A stretch of DNA of 64,000 nucleotides from Pedobacter cryoconitis (GCF_014200605.1 NZ_JACHCE010000004.1:199619-263618), one strand, 5' to 3'; positions 7,640 to 17,991 are shown, numbered from the stretch's first letter. Made by a program: numbers and translations. Notes: generated from the letters alone by a model not told the origin.

Positions 7640-9505
7640 TTATCTCACACTAAGAATATTATTATAATCGTTTTTATCTGGCACATACGTACTTCCAATC
7701 ACAACTTTCTTTATTCTCTTATTCGTTTTAAAAGGAATAGAAATCATTTGAACCGGTTGCTCCCAGACGCCAATGCTCCAGTGTACCTTTTCAGTAGTGC
7801 TATCCTCATAAGTTAACGTCAGATCTACCGGTAGAGGCTTAAGACTCTTATTTTCTACCTTAAATATATAACCATCATCAGTTTTATCGGCAGCAACAAT
7901 CCCCAGATCAATATCTCCCTCATCAAAAAACCAGCGTTTCCAGAACCAGTCCAGATTTTTTCCAGAACCTTCATTCATGCTGTAAAAGAAATCATAAGGC
8001 ATAGGATGTTTACCATTCCACTGCTCAATATAATGATGTAAAGCTTTGGTAAACAATTCATCACCCAGATAATCCTTAACATATAAATAGCCTAAAGCAG
8101 GTTTAGGATAAGAATTTGTAAAAGTACCTGACCCCTTTAAATCGGGAGTAAGCGTCATAATTGGTGTATCATCCTTTGTACCCGAACTAAATGCAGTAGG
8201 CTGTATTCCATACTCATCAACCATTGTAGAATCGATTAGCGGGGAATTTAACCATTCTCCTATAGTTGCCCATCCTTCGTCCATCCAGCCATATTTAGTC
8301 TCATTGATCCCCATATAAAAAGGGAACATCGTATGAAAAATCTCGTGGATTGTTAAGGTAATCCCATTTTCACGTTTTTCAACAGGATTATCGTTGACCA
8401 TCATCGGATACTCCATCTGATCAAGACCATCAAACACTGTTTCATGCGCATAAGGGTAAGGCCATTTTGGAAACTTATAGCTCATGGCATCAACAGATTT
8501 ACGTGCAAAATCTATCACTTCATAATAATCCTTATGAATCGGATTAAAAGCAGCATCTACACGGGTTCTGCGCTTAGTTACAGGATCAACCACCAGGCTG
8601 CTTGATTTCCATAAATAGTGGTTACTCGTAGCAAATACAAAGTCAGTCACATTTTTAGCATCAAATCTCCAGGTATTAAAATTCTGGTCTTTAGTAACTG
8701 TGTGCGTTGCAAGGTCATTGTCAGTAATCACATTAACTACGCTGTCTACCTGCTCCGCTAAAGTAATTCTATCGGCAATCTTCTTATGCAGCACATTTTT
8801 AGCGTTCACTAAATCTCCGGTCGCCCAGATCACATAATCTTTAGGCACAGTAATTGCTGCCTTGAACGTACAAAAGTCGTTATAGAACTCAGCATCGCCC
8901 AGATAAGGATACTTGTTCCAGCCATCAATATCATCATAAACAGCAATACGCGGAAAGAAATAAGCTACAAAATACGAGCCTTCATCTACCATACCGGTTC
9001 TGTTATGAGAACCTTTATTCAATGTATACTGATAAGCAATTTTAACTCTGATACTTTTACCGGGAGCCAATGCAGCAATTGCAGTATGCATATTAGTCCC
9101 ATCAATATTTAAAGCCTCAGTTGAAACAGATTTATCATTAATTGATAAAGAACCAATTTTCACACCTTCCCCCAAATCTCTGTCAGCAACTTTTGTTGCA
9201 CGCGGACTGCCATCTTTATATAAATTCGGGTATAACTTAAACCAAACCTCTTTCAATGTATCCGGGCTCTGGTTCTTATAAATTACATCAACAGTACCTT
9301 TTAATAATCCTGATACCGGATCAAAATCTACTTTAAGATCATAATCGGCAGTATTTTGCCAGTATTTTAAACCTGGTCTGCCACTTACCGCTCTCGTCCC
9401 CTTCGTGTAGGCCTGCTGAAATTCCGGAGGAACCGGCAAAGCCTGTTGTGCAAAAACGCTCAGACCTATCATACTGAACAGACTGAGCATTGTAATTTTC
9501 TTCAT
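7640..9505 (-). CDS. Secreted M1 family metallopeptidase
   Basis: This 621-residue protein starts with a Sec signal (MKKITMLSLFSMIGLSVFAQ). It has the M1 aminopeptidase N-like beta domain followed by the gluzincin site HEIFH (about 383-387) and, downstream, the third zinc ligand in YGWMDEGWA. A DGLDQMEYPMM segment ahead of the site takes the position of the family's GxMEN exopeptidase motif but is not canonical. The protein is likely periplasmic or surface-exposed. It stands alone. Peptide specificity cannot be read from the sequence. Confidence 0.9.
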   Translation of the reverse strand: MKKITMLSLFSMIGLSVFAQQALPVPPEFQQAYTKGTRAVSGRPGLKYWQNTADYDLKVDFDPVSGLLKGTVDVIYKNQSPDTLKEVWFKLYPNLYKDGSPRATKVADRDLGEGVKIGSLSINDKSVSTEALNIDGTNMHTAIAALAPGKSIRVKIAYQYTLNKGSHNRTGMVDEGSYFVAYFFPRIAVYDDIDGWNKYPYLGDAEFYNDFCTFKAAITVPKDYVIWATGDLVNAKNVLHKKIADRITLAEQVDSVVNVITDNDLATHTVTKDQNFNTWRFDAKNVTDFVFATSNHYLWKSSSLVVDPVTKRRTRVDAAFNPIHKDYYEVIDFARKSVDAMSYKFPKWPYPYAHETVFDGLDQMEYPMMVNDNPVEKRENGITLTIHEIFHTMFPFYMGINETKYGWMDEGWATIGEWLNSPLIDSTMVDEYGIQPTAFSSGTKDDTPIMTLTPDLKGSGTFTNSYPKPALGYLYVKDYLGDELFTKALHHYIEQWNGKHPMPYDFFYSMNEGSGKNLDWFWKRWFFDEGDIDLGIVAADKTDDGYIFKVENKSLKPLPVDLTLTYEDSTTEKVHWSIGVWEQPVQMISIPFKTNKRIKKVVIGSTYVPDKNDYNNILSVR

Positions 9506-9639
9506 CTTCTGAATTTATTATTCCCTGTTTATTTAAACTTTTTGTAAAAGCAATGCCAGGAATGCATTGCGTTTTAAAATTACAAAAACCATTATAGCAA
9601 AGAACCTGCATAACAGTTATGCATGCAGGTTCTTTTAAT

Positions 9640-10659
9640 TTATTTACCGAATTTCATCTTTAACTGTTCGAGCATATCAGGAGTAACACTTACTGCTGGT
9701 TTCTCTTTTTTAGGCTGCTGGGCAGGTTGTCTTACTTGTCCGCCAGCCTGCTGCGGTCTGGGTTGTGCTGGTGCAGCAGGTTTAGGCTTAACAGCATTAG
9801 CCTGTTCAGCTGGTTTTGGTGCCGAAGGGATTTTAGCAGCTCTGCTTAATTCCTTTTTCTTGTTCCAGCGTGTCCAGATCTCTTCCAGCTTTTTCTTGGT
9901 ATATAATGGAAAATCTCCCTGTTTCATCCAGGCATAATAACTAGGCTCAGTATCAAATACATGCTCTACAGTCTTATTTTTGTGCTTTCCGAAATTGAAT
10001 ACCTCTTCATCATTTTCATTGAAGACCATTCTTCCTGCAAAATCAACAGGCTTGTTCATGTTTGTAAATGCATGTAATGCTTCTACGTCATTTTTAACCG
10101 GCTGAGATATATTCCCCTGCTTATCTTCAAAATCTACATTTTCATAACGATCAAGCTGCGCTAATAAAACATGATAAGTAGCTTTGATATCCGCCTCTGC
10201 AGAGTGTGCATTGACAATATCTTTATCGCAATAAAATTTATAGGCAGCGCGTAAAGTACGTTGCTCCATCTGGTGAAATACATTCTGTACATCAACAAAC
10301 TTTCTGCCTGTCATATCAAAATCTACACCCACGCGTAAAAATTCTTCCAATAATACCGGAATATCAAAACGGTTTGAATTATAACCAGCAAGATCGGCAT
10401 CACCAATAAATTCAGCAATTTCCGCTGCTACTTCTTTAAATTTAGGGGCATCAGCAATATGCTCATCATAAATACCATGAATCAATGAAGATTGCAATGG
10501 AATAGGCATTTCAGGATGAATGCGTAATGTTTTTACCAGCTCAGATCCATCTGGCATAGCTTTTAAAATTGCAATTTCAACGATACGATCAGAACCTACA
10601 TTAATTCCAGTGGTTTCCAGATCAAAAAAAGCAAGAGGACGGATTAGATTTAATTTCAT
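9640..10659 (-). CDS. DnaQ-like DEDDh 3'-5' exonuclease with Pro/Ala/Gln-rich tail
   Basis: The N-terminal 180 residues form a DEDDh exonuclease: Exo I FFDLETTG (about 11-18), Exo II LAGYNSNRFDIPVL, and Exo III HSAEADIKAT with the catalytic His. After it come a second conserved block (VFNFGKHKNKTVEHV, about 223-237) and a low-complexity tail rich in Pro, Ala and Gln before the end MKMKFGK-like segment. This architecture is usually annotated as a DNA polymerase III epsilon-like or exonuclease domain protein. I infer a nuclease in DNA or RNA metabolism, not necessarily proofreading. Monocistronic on visible spacing. Confidence 0.88.
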   Translation of the reverse strand: MKLNLIRPLAFFDLETTGINVGSDRIVEIAILKAMPDGSELVKTLRIHPEMPIPLQSSLIHGIYDEHIADAPKFKEVAAEIAEFIGDADLAGYNSNRFDIPVLLEEFLRVGVDFDMTGRKFVDVQNVFHQMEQRTLRAAYKFYCDKDIVNAHSAEADIKATYHVLLAQLDRYENVDFEDKQGNISQPVKNDVEALHAFTNMNKPVDFAGRMVFNENDEEVFNFGKHKNKTVEHVFDTEPSYYAWMKQGDFPLYTKKKLEEIWTRWNKKKELSRAAKIPSAPKPAEQANAVKPKPAAPAQPRPQQAGGQVRQPAQQPKKEKPAVSVTPDMLEQLKMKFGK

Positions 10660-10824
10660 TATTGTTTTTTTTTGTCAGATGGCGCCTTTGACGGTTAAAA
10701 TAATTATTGCCCTGCTGGAATAATAGTTATTTTAATCATTTCGGGTTCATTAGTGTTTTTATTTTTTAATGGGTCAGCTGTTTTTACTAGTTCACGTTTT
10801 TAGATTTGGCAGCTAAATTTCATG

Positions 10825-10947
10825 TTAACTAAGAAAAATAATTCCCAAACCTATACCAATTATCATAATAAGATACATTAATATTTCAGTAGTAGCGAAT
10901 TTTTTATACTTAGTCCAAAATGATATCTCGTGTTTCTTGCCTTGCAT
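10825..10947 (-). CDS. Small membrane protein, 40 residues
   Basis: This ORF starts MQGKKHEISFWTKYKKFA and ends with one hydrophobic helix (about residues 21-39), so it is a positively charged N terminus plus a membrane anchor. It starts 19 nt after the stop of the NlpC/P60 gene on the same strand, in the right place to be the last gene of a mutS-NlpC transcript. No family recognised. The composition is protein-like and not that of random AT-rich DNA. The other 160 bp up to the exonuclease start show nothing I can name. Confidence 0.6.
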   Translation of the reverse strand: MQGKKHEISFWTKYKKFATTEILMYLIMIIGIGLGIIFLS

Positions 10948-10966
10948 CTATATTTTTATATCAATT

Positions 10967-11476
10967 TTAATCTTTTACCGGCCCTGCTTTAATCAGCGCA
11001 CGCTGATAAGCAGGAAGGCTTAAATCATCTACAATTACTCCACGCGTTGTTGAGGCATGAACAAAGTAACCATGATTAAGATAAACGCCAACATGATCAA
11101 TTCCATTGCCCCCGAAAGAGAAAAAGATTAAATCTCCCTCTTTAAGCTGTGAAATACTTTTTTGTTTAATCACATCTGCCTGATCCCTGGACCTTCTTGG
11201 TAAGTTTAATCCATAAATCTCCTTATTCAAAAGTAAGGCAAATCCTGAACAATCTATTCCCCTTTTATCCAGTCCGCCCAGTTTGTACCTCACTCCCGTC
11301 CAGTCATTAATAAAACGGTACAGAGATTTACTCTTCAGTTCTGACATCACCTCAGCAGCTTTTGCTCCTCTTGTTTCTCTGTAAGCTGTTGATCTTCTGC
11401 TTCCACAGGAAGAGAAAAAAGCCATTGCGGCCAACAGTATGATCAGGTGAGAGGTGCGTATACTGCGTAAAATCAT
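10967..11476 (-). CDS. NlpC/P60 family lipoprotein (peptidoglycan endopeptidase)
   Basis: This 169-residue protein has a lipoprotein signal with lipobox FFSSC (Cys about 24), then an NlpC/P60 domain. The nucleophile is in GIDCSGF (about 73-79), the catalytic His in GIDHVGVYL, and the third polar position in YFVHAS. Family members cleave gamma-D-Glu-mDAP or related peptide bonds in the wall. It is probably anchored in the periplasm. It follows mutS by 11 nt, so it is likely cotranscribed, although the functions are unrelated. Confidence 0.93.
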   Translation of the reverse strand: MILRSIRTSHLIILLAAMAFFSSCGSRRSTAYRETRGAKAAEVMSELKSKSLYRFINDWTGVRYKLGGLDKRGIDCSGFALLLNKEIYGLNLPRRSRDQADVIKQKSISQLKEGDLIFFSFGGNGIDHVGVYLNHGYFVHASTTRGVIVDDLSLPAYQRALIKAGPVKD

Positions 11477-11487
11477 ATCTCTTTTTT

Positions 11488-14097
11488 TTAGTTTTTAATT
11501 AGTCTCTGAATCTCATCCAGCTTCAGCAAAGCCTCTACAGGAGTCAATACATTTACATCAAGGTTATTCAGCATATCCCTGATTTGTACCAGAACAGGAT
11601 CATCTACAGCAAACATATGCAGCTGATAAGCCTGATTCTGAACTTTCTTAAAACTGTCCTTGATACTCTGCCCTTCGGTTCTGTCTATTTCCAGTTTTTT
11701 AAGGATTTCATTAGCCCTGTTAATCAGTTTTGGCGGCATACCAGCTATTTTAGCCACATGAATACCAAAACTATGCTCACTGCCACCCGGCACAAGTTTA
11801 CGCAGGAATATAATTTTATTTCCAACCTCTTTGACAGAGACATTGAAATTCCTGATGCGGTTCATTGTTCCCGCCAGTTCATTCAGCTCATGGTAATGGG
11901 TCGCAAATAATGTTTTAGGTCTGGCCGAAGGATGGGTATGTAAAAACTCAGCAATCGCCCATGCGATAGAAATACCGTCATATGTACTTGTACCACGGCC
12001 AATCTCATCCAGAAGAATCAGACTTCTGTCAGAGATATTATTCAGGATACTTGCTGTTTCATTCATCTCTACCATGAATGTACTCTCTCCCGAAGAAAGA
12101 TTGTCAGAAGCCCCCACACGGGTAAATATCTTGTCTATTAAACCAATATGTGCAGCTTTAGCCGGAACAAAACAACCCATCTGTGCCATCAGAACGATAA
12201 TACCTGTTTGTCTTAAAATTGCCGACTTACCAGACATATTGGGCCCTGTGATAATAATCAGCTGCTGCGTATCATTATCCAGGTAAACATCATTGGTAAT
12301 ATATTCTTCGCCAACCGGCAAACGTTTTTCAATTACCGGATGTCTGCCGCCTTTAATATCCAGCACTTTCGTTGCATTCATTAAAGGCTTAACATAATGA
12401 TTTTTAATCGCCAGCTGTGCGAAACACAATTGTACATCAAGCTGGGCAACCAGAAAAGCATTCAATTGAATTGGTCTGATATAAGCAGCAACCTGCTGTA
12501 CCAGTGCCTCATAAAGGCGGACTTCAATCTGCTGGATTTTATCCTCAGCACCTAAAATCTGTTCCTCGTATTCTTTAAGTTCAGGGGTAATGTATCTTTC
12601 TGCACTAACAAGCGTTTGTTTACGCGTCCATTCGGCAGGTACTTTATCTTTATGTGTATGGGTTACTTCCAGATAGTATCCGAAAACATTATTAAAAGAT
12701 ATTTTCAGAGAAGGAATTCCTGTTTTTGCGGCTTCACGCTTTTGAATTTCTACCAGGAAGTCTTTACCGCCCGATGAAATTGCACGCAGTCTGTCCAGTT
12801 CTTCATCGATACCTTCGGCAATCACATTTCCTTTAATCAATAATGCCGGAGGATCTTGCTGAAGCTGTTTTTCCAGCGTTTCACGTATGCTTAAACAAGG
12901 GTCAAGCTGCTCGGCAAGTTTTGTTAAATATGGGTTCTCAGCAGTTAAAGCTGTTTCCTTAATTTCTTCAATATGATATAATGCCTTTTTAAGCTGACTC
13001 AATTCTCTTGGGCCGCATTTCTGCAAACCTACTTTAGAAATCAGCCTTTCCAGATCACCAATCAGTTTTACATGGTTTAGAAACTCTTCGATCATCCCTT
13101 CATGGGCAACCAGAAACTCTACTGTTCCTAAACGTTCCTGTATTGGTTTCAGCTCCTTTAATGGCATTACAATCCATTTATGAAGCATCCTTGCGCCCAT
13201 TGGGGTAGAAGTCTGATCCAGCACATTGAAAAGCGTCATAGCATTTTCATTGGCCGAACCCACCAGTTCCAGGTTGCGGACCGTAAATCGGTCCAGCCAC
13301 ATATAATTGTCTTCTTCCAGACGGGAGATCGCAGTAATATGTTTTAAATTGCGGTGTTCTGTCTCATTTAAATAATGCAGCACAATTCCCGCAGCGATAA
13401 CGCCTGTCTGCAATTTATCGACACCAAATCCTTTTAAGGAAGTGACTTCAAAATGTTTGTTTAAAGTTTCGTTGGCATAGTCACTGGTAAAAGCCCAGTC
13501 GTCCATTGGGAAAGTATAAAACTTATCCCCGAAAAGTTCAAAGAATTCCTGACGTTTACTTTTCTGAAAGATAACTTCTGTCGGTTTGAACCCCTGCAAA
13601 AGTTTATCTATATATTCTGCATTCCCTTGTGCTACATGGAATTCACCTGTAGATATATCTACAAATGATACACCTATCATAGCTTTATCAAAGTATACTG
13701 CGCCTAAATAGTTATTGGATTTCTGGCTGATAATATTATCATTATAAGCCACTCCGGGTGTAACCAGTTCAGTTACCCCGCGTTTAACAATTGTCTTAGT
13801 CGTTTTAGGATCTTCCAGCTGATCGCAAATTGCTACACGCTGCCCTGCACGGACTAATTTTGAGAGATAGGTATCCAATGAATGGTGAGGAAAACCTGCC
13901 AGCTCTATATATGCGGCAGCCCCATTTGCTCTCCTGGTCAATACTATACCAAGTATCTGAGAGGTTTTAATGGCATCCTCGCCAAAAGTCTCATAAAAAT
14001 CCCCAACCCTAAACAATAATAATGCATCAGGATACTTTGCCTTGATCGCACTGTGCTGCTGCATTAATGGTGTTTCTTTCGTCTTATCTTTAGCCAA
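11488..14097 (-). CDS. mutS: DNA mismatch repair protein MutS
   Basis: MutS recognises base mismatches and recruits MutL. At 869 residues all domains are present. The N-terminal mismatch-binding domain has [16 protein letters not shown] with the Phe-x-Glu reading motif (FYE). The core and lever helices follow, then the ABC ATPase with Walker [10 protein letters not shown] (about 622-630), Walker [17 protein letters not shown] and the ATHYHEL switch. It appears complete and is the first gene before the NlpC/P60 lipoprotein. Confidence 0.98.
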   Translation of the reverse strand: MAKDKTKETPLMQQHSAIKAKYPDALLLFRVGDFYETFGEDAIKTSQILGIVLTRRANGAAAYIELAGFPHHSLDTYLSKLVRAGQRVAICDQLEDPKTTKTIVKRGVTELVTPGVAYNDNIISQKSNNYLGAVYFDKAMIGVSFVDISTGEFHVAQGNAEYIDKLLQGFKPTEVIFQKSKRQEFFELFGDKFYTFPMDDWAFTSDYANETLNKHFEVTSLKGFGVDKLQTGVIAAGIVLHYLNETEHRNLKHITAISRLEEDNYMWLDRFTVRNLELVGSANENAMTLFNVLDQTSTPMGARMLHKWIVMPLKELKPIQERLGTVEFLVAHEGMIEEFLNHVKLIGDLERLISKVGLQKCGPRELSQLKKALYHIEEIKETALTAENPYLTKLAEQLDPCLSIRETLEKQLQQDPPALLIKGNVIAEGIDEELDRLRAISSGGKDFLVEIQKREAAKTGIPSLKISFNNVFGYYLEVTHTHKDKVPAEWTRKQTLVSAERYITPELKEYEEQILGAEDKIQQIEVRLYEALVQQVAAYIRPIQLNAFLVAQLDVQLCFAQLAIKNHYVKPLMNATKVLDIKGGRHPVIEKRLPVGEEYITNDVYLDNDTQQLIIITGPNMSGKSAILRQTGIIVLMAQMGCFVPAKAAHIGLIDKIFTRVGASDNLSSGESTFMVEMNETASILNNISDRSLILLDEIGRGTSTYDGISIAWAIAEFLHTHPSARPKTLFATHYHELNELAGTMNRIRNFNVSVKEVGNKIIFLRKLVPGGSEHSFGIHVAKIAGMPPKLINRANEILKKLEIDRTEGQSIKDSFKKVQNQAYQLHMFAVDDPVLVQIRDMLNNLDVNVLTPVEALLKLDEIQRLIKN

Positions 14098-14196
14098 AAT
14101 ATATGTTACGTTACAAAAATGTAAATATACTATCTAAGGATTAGCTTTAGGTTTTTTTTTGAAAAAATAAGGCACACAAATAGCAATAAATCTCAG

Positions 14197-14922
14197 CTAC
14201 AACTGTTCTATATAGGATAAAAACAGGGATAAGGCTTCTCTTTTCTGAGCAGTCAGTTCAAAATCCAGCTTATGCATCAGATAATCATCCAGATCAAAAA
14301 CAGGGTTCAAAGGCAATGTTTTCAATAAGTCTTTTCTTGCTGCTAAACCAATTTTCAAAGCTGCATTGAACTCATTTATAAACTCTTCAGGGATAACCTT
14401 ATTCGCTACCCACGCTGCGTATACAAAAGGAAGACCGGTAAAATTCATCCACTCCTCTCCCATATCGTAAGCAAAAGCATAATCATCCTTTTTACCAAAA
14501 GTCCTGTCGCCGATTAAAACTATGGCATCAGTAACCGCATTGGCATCGGTTGTATAAGCTACTTCCTGTTTAAAATGAAACTTTAACAAGACACGGGCTA
14601 AATTATTTGATGTTCTGGAATGACTATCCAAACGCAAGGTCTTAATTTCATGGGCAGGAACACTACTAAAGATGAATACTGAATTTACAGCCCCTACCGA
14701 CCCGATACAATAATCAGAGATGATGTTTGCATTCGGAACGTGCGGGATTGCTGCAACCGGGATTAAACCTACATCAACTGTACCATCAATTAATTTGGCG
14801 GCACAATCTGAAGGGATATCTAAACTCAGATCTATTTGATTGATTACTTCAGAATGATTAATTCCGTAAATAAAAGGCTTGGTATTGGTATAGGCAACAG
14901 CAGAAATCTTAATCTTATTCAA
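14197..14922 (-). CDS. mqnA: Chorismate dehydratase, futalosine menaquinone pathway
   Basis: MqnA dehydrates chorismate to 3-enolpyruvylbenzoate, the first step of the futalosine route. The 241-residue protein begins KISAVAYTNTKPFIYGI and has the periplasmic-binding-protein-like fold motifs of the family, including GLIPVAAIP and DYCIGSVGAVNSVFIFS. It ends a three-gene transcript with mqnE and a phosphatase, separated by two nucleotides from the latter. Together with mqnE this shows the organism makes menaquinone by futalosine rather than the classical Men pathway. Confidence 0.92.
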   Translation of the reverse strand: MNKIKISAVAYTNTKPFIYGINHSEVINQIDLSLDIPSDCAAKLIDGTVDVGLIPVAAIPHVPNANIISDYCIGSVGAVNSVFIFSSVPAHEIKTLRLDSHSRTSNNLARVLLKFHFKQEVAYTTDANAVTDAIVLIGDRTFGKKDDYAFAYDMGEEWMNFTGLPFVYAAWVANKVIPEEFINEFNAALKIGLAARKDLLKTLPLNPVFDLDDYLMHKLDFELTAQKREALSLFLSYIEQL

Positions 14923-14924
14923 TG

Positions 14925-15539
14925 TTATGCGTTTAAATGATCGGTATTGTTTTGCGCGATGATCGTGAAAGTATCACCCGTCAGATTCAGTCTGTAAAGA
15001 CCGGTATTTTGATGTGGGAAATCATACATGGCTGATAGTGGTTTGTTAGTTAACAAACACATCAGTAAACGCAACGAACGTCCATGCATACAGATCAGTA
15101 TCAGTTTTTCATCAGTCCTGCTTTTGATAACTTCTACTATCTTTTTCAATCTGATGGCAACATCCGCCGGACTTTCTCCTCCTGCGAAATGTGCGTCATA
15201 ATCACCCGCCTGCCACTTCTCGGTGATGTCTTTAAAGGCACCGATTACCAGTTCACTGGTATGCTGCCCTTCAAATTCACCCCAGGCCAATTCGTCAAGT
15301 TCTGTATGTTTTTCCCAGGGAATGCCTGAATCAATAAACTGCTGAACAGTTTGCTGCGTCCTTTTTAAAACAGAGGTATAAACCTTTTCAAAAGGTGTAG
15401 CTGCATACAATTTATAAAAAGCAGCAGCCTGGGCTCTTCCAGTGTCATTCAGATCACTGTCTATCCCTCTGCCCTGTATAATTCCCTGTTTATTTAAATC
15501 CGTTTCGCCATGACGAATGATATATATTTCTTTATCCAT
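14925..15539 (-). CDS. Histidine phosphatase family protein (PGAM/CobC-like)
   Basis: The 204 residues carry the phosphohistidine motif IIRHGETD (about 7-14), the acid residue region ELAWGEFEGQ and the second catalytic His in CMHGRSLRLLM. The length and motifs fit the broad phosphoglycerate mutase-like phosphatase family; the substrate is unknown. It overlaps the mqnE stop by one nucleotide (TAATG) and is followed after two nucleotides by mqnA, so it is translated from the menaquinone operon. A pathway role is possible but only inferred from position. Confidence 0.88.
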   Translation of the reverse strand: MDKEIYIIRHGETDLNKQGIIQGRGIDSDLNDTGRAQAAAFYKLYAATPFEKVYTSVLKRTQQTVQQFIDSGIPWEKHTELDELAWGEFEGQHTSELVIGAFKDITEKWQAGDYDAHFAGGESPADVAIRLKKIVEVIKSRTDEKLILICMHGRSLRLLMCLLTNKPLSAMYDFPHQNTGLYRLNLTGDTFTIIAQNNTDHLNA

Positions 15540-16732
15540 TAATTAATAACCGGTAGCTTATAGTACTGAGGTTTAGTATCTTCTTCAAAAACGAAATCGG
15601 TATAATCTGTCACTACATTGTAGAATGTATCTCTTTCTATTGGCTTACGGTTAACCTGTTTAATCAGATTGGCCAGTTCGCGGGTACTCATACCCGGAGT
15701 TTGCTCTTCTGCACCAGCCATAGAGTAGATTTTTGTGGTATCATCCAGCGTACCATCTATATCATCAACTCCAAAATTTAAAGAAAGCTGTGCAGTCTGA
15801 CGGCTGATCATTGCCCAATATGCTTTGATATGATCAAAATTATCAAGATAAATACGTGCAATGGCATAGTTTCTTAAATCTTCAATGACAGAAACCTCTG
15901 GAACATGTTCCATCTGGTTATTCTGATTTCTGAATTTAAGTGGAATAAAAGCCTGAAAACCACCAGTTTTATCTTGCAGCTGACGTAGACGCTCCATATG
16001 GTCTACTCTGTGCTTAAACTCTTCAATATGACCATATAACATGGTTGCATTAGTTTTTAAACCTAATTTATGTGCCTGCTCATGAATATCAAGCCATTGT
16101 TCGGCAGTACATTTATCATTTGCAATCTTTTCTCTTACCTCCGGATGGAAAATCTCTGCCCCGCCACCTGGCATAGAATCAAGTCCTGCTTCTTTAAAAT
16201 ATTTCAAGCCATCATAATGACTTAATTTAGCCTTTTTGAAGATATAATAGCATTCAACCGGAGTTAAAGCTTTAATATGTAATTCGGGACGGTGTGCTTT
16301 TACTCTTTTAAAAAATTCAGCGTAGAATTCAAGATTTTGTTTAGGTACTACTCCTCCTGTCACATGTACTTCTGTGACCGGCTCGTTATCATATTTTTTC
16401 AGGATATCCATCATCCCGTCAACACTCATTTCCCAACCGTCTTCTTTGTTTTTAATCAGACGCGAATAAGAACAGAAATTACAGGTATATATACAAACAT
16501 TAGTAGGCTCAATATGAAAATTGCGGTTGAAGTAAGTCTTGTCTCCGTGCTTTTGTTCTCTGATATAATTTGCCAAAACGCCTAAAAAACCCAGTTCGGC
16601 ATGTTCATATAAGTAAACACCTTCATCGAAAGTGATCCTTTCTTTTTGCTGAACTTTTAATGCTATCCCTCTCAGTTCCTGAGATAAATCAGCATTGTCC
16701 AGTATAAAAGTAAGCTTTGCAGTCGTATCCAT
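15539..16732 (-). CDS. mqnE: Aminofutalosine synthase (radical SAM)
   Basis: MqnE joins SAM and 3-enolpyruvylbenzoate to give aminofutalosine. The radical SAM cluster motif is CIYTCNFC (CxxxCxxC, about 80-87). The family block GGGAEIFHPEVREKI and the preceding THVTGG-like VHVTGGVVP support MqnE over MqnC. The length of 397 is normal. It is the first gene of the operon with the phosphatase and mqnA. The start at 16732 is the only one that retains the N-terminal helical region. Confidence 0.93.
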   Translation of the reverse strand: MDTTAKLTFILDNADLSQELRGIALKVQQKERITFDEGVYLYEHAELGFLGVLANYIREQKHGDKTYFNRNFHIEPTNVCIYTCNFCSYSRLIKNKEDGWEMSVDGMMDILKKYDNEPVTEVHVTGGVVPKQNLEFYAEFFKRVKAHRPELHIKALTPVECYYIFKKAKLSHYDGLKYFKEAGLDSMPGGGAEIFHPEVREKIANDKCTAEQWLDIHEQAHKLGLKTNATMLYGHIEEFKHRVDHMERLRQLQDKTGGFQAFIPLKFRNQNNQMEHVPEVSVIEDLRNYAIARIYLDNFDHIKAYWAMISRQTAQLSLNFGVDDIDGTLDDTTKIYSMAGAEEQTPGMSTRELANLIKQVNRKPIERDTFYNVVTDYTDFVFEEDTKPQYYKLPVIN

Positions 16733-16860
16733 CTTTGATTGATTTATAGCTCAAAAGTAAGATAAAATCGACATAACAAGGCGTAACAATAATTTAACGC
16801 TGTCAGTTTTATGTAAAAGCTAAGTAACGGGGGTATTTAGCTGCGCAGTTTAACACTCAT

Positions 16861-17385
16861 TTATTGGGTGATAAGCCTCTTGATTTCAGGTAAGATTAAT
16901 TTGAACCAGGCAGTATATTTTTCAGGCAGTGAAGCGACATCTTTTTCAATAGTATCCAGACTTAAATACTCCCATTCAGCGACTTCTTCGGGATCAGGTT
17001 CAGGAACCTGGTTGGTTGTACCAAAAAAAACATGATCGAGTTCATGTTCTGTCAACCCATTCTCAAACTCCGCTTTATAGATAAAGCTAAACTGATGTGA
17101 CAGTTCACAGTTCATATTCATCTCTTCTTTTAACCTCCGGTGTGCCGAATCAATCAGTACCTCTGCTGGCCGGGGATGTGAACAACAGGTATTGGTCCAT
17201 AATAAAGGGGAATGATATTTTCCAGCTGCACGTCTTTGCAGCAGCAGTTCATTTTTATCATTAAAAATAAAGACAGAAATTGCCCGGTGAAGCAGGCCCT
17301 GCTCATGTGCAGCCAGTTTCTCCATAATGCCTGTCTCATTATCCTTTTCATCAACCAGTGACACGTATTCTATCATTATATCCAT
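16861..17385 (-). CDS. idi: Isopentenyl-diphosphate delta-isomerase, type I
   Basis: This Nudix-fold enzyme interconverts IPP and DMAPP for isoprenoids such as the menaquinone side chain. Residues 1-174 include the catalytic Cys in TNTCCSHPRP (about 63-72), the Nudix-like helix AHRRLKEEMNM, and the second catalytic acid region ENGLTEHELDHVF. The start could be M1 or M4 (MIEYVSLVDE); homology begins at the latter. It lies near mqnE but is separated by about 130 bp and is probably its own unit. Confidence 0.94.
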   Translation of the reverse strand: MDIMIEYVSLVDEKDNETGIMEKLAAHEQGLLHRAISVFIFNDKNELLLQRRAAGKYHSPLLWTNTCCSHPRPAEVLIDSAHRRLKEEMNMNCELSHQFSFIYKAEFENGLTEHELDHVFFGTTNQVPEPDPEEVAEWEYLSLDTIEKDVASLPEKYTAWFKLILPEIKRLITQ

Positions 17386-17434
17386 TTTTATAACAAAGAT
17401 AAAAATTAAAACAAGCCGGAGATTGGTTTTGCAG

Positions 17435-17470
17435 CATAAAAAAAGCTGCCCCTTAAGATAAGAGGCAGCT
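17435..17470 (-). terminator. Rho-independent terminator of the 17503-17991 lipoprotein gene
   Basis: On the minus strand AGCTGCC pairs with GGCAGCT and is followed by seven T. It lies between the lipoprotein stop and the idi start. Confidence 0.85.
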
Positions 17471-17502
17471 CAGCTGGTGTTTGTTTTGTTTGATGTAAAT
17501 TC

Positions 17503-17991
17503 TTATTTCATCGCTTTTGTGAAGTTCAATATAATATAAGCTGGATTTTTACCATAATCCACAGGTGACTTTAAGACCAGGTTATCTCCTGTTGCCTGTG
17601 AAAGGATCAGTCTGTAACCTTCAGTCACATTCTTAGCTTTATCGCCTTCATACAATTTCTTGAATTGAAAAGTTTGATCCGCTGTACTCACTGACCAGAA
17701 AATACTTTGTGTTTTTGTAGGACAATCAGCTGTTCCCGGAAGCATATATGAACCGTTTCCACTGTTTGTTAATCTCCATGTACTACCGATAAAACATTTG
17801 TAAGAAGCCTCATTAAAAAGAGATTTTACATTCATTGCCGGTACACCATCAAATGAAATATCATTTAACACCCAGTTTCCAGACACATTTCCTCTTTTTA
17901 AACTCGCAGCTGCACCACCTTTAGGTGAGCAACCTTGTAAAACCATCAATGAACTACATAAAATGGCTGCTATAACTAATATTCTTTTCAT
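17503..17991 (-). CDS. Lipocalin-like lipoprotein, hypothetical
   Basis: Starting at the ATG at 17991 gives 162 residues beginning MKRILVIAAILCSS with lipobox VLQGC (Cys 21). A longer frame adds 30 residues that would hide the signal peptide, so it was not chosen. The mature part has SGNWVLNDISFDG, TWRLTNSGNGSYMLPG and TEGYRLILSQA, a beta-rich pattern like lipocalin-type domains found in many Bacteroidota lipoproteins. No known substrate. It is divergent from the transsulfuration gene, with about 60 bp between starts. Confidence 0.8.
   Translation of the reverse strand: MKRILVIAAILCSSLMVLQGCSPKGGAAASLKRGNVSGNWVLNDISFDGVPAMNVKSLFNEASYKCFIGSTWRLTNSGNGSYMLPGTADCPTKTQSIFWSVSTADQTFQFKKLYEGDKAKNVTEGYRLILSQATGDNLVLKSPVDYGKNPAYIILNFTKAMK

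Noticed and set aside
9623..9937. 104-residue Ala/Gly/Cys-rich ORF on the plus strand
   Set aside because: It is antisense to the Pro/Ala/Gln-rich tail of the exonuclease, and its composition mirrors that low-complexity tail.
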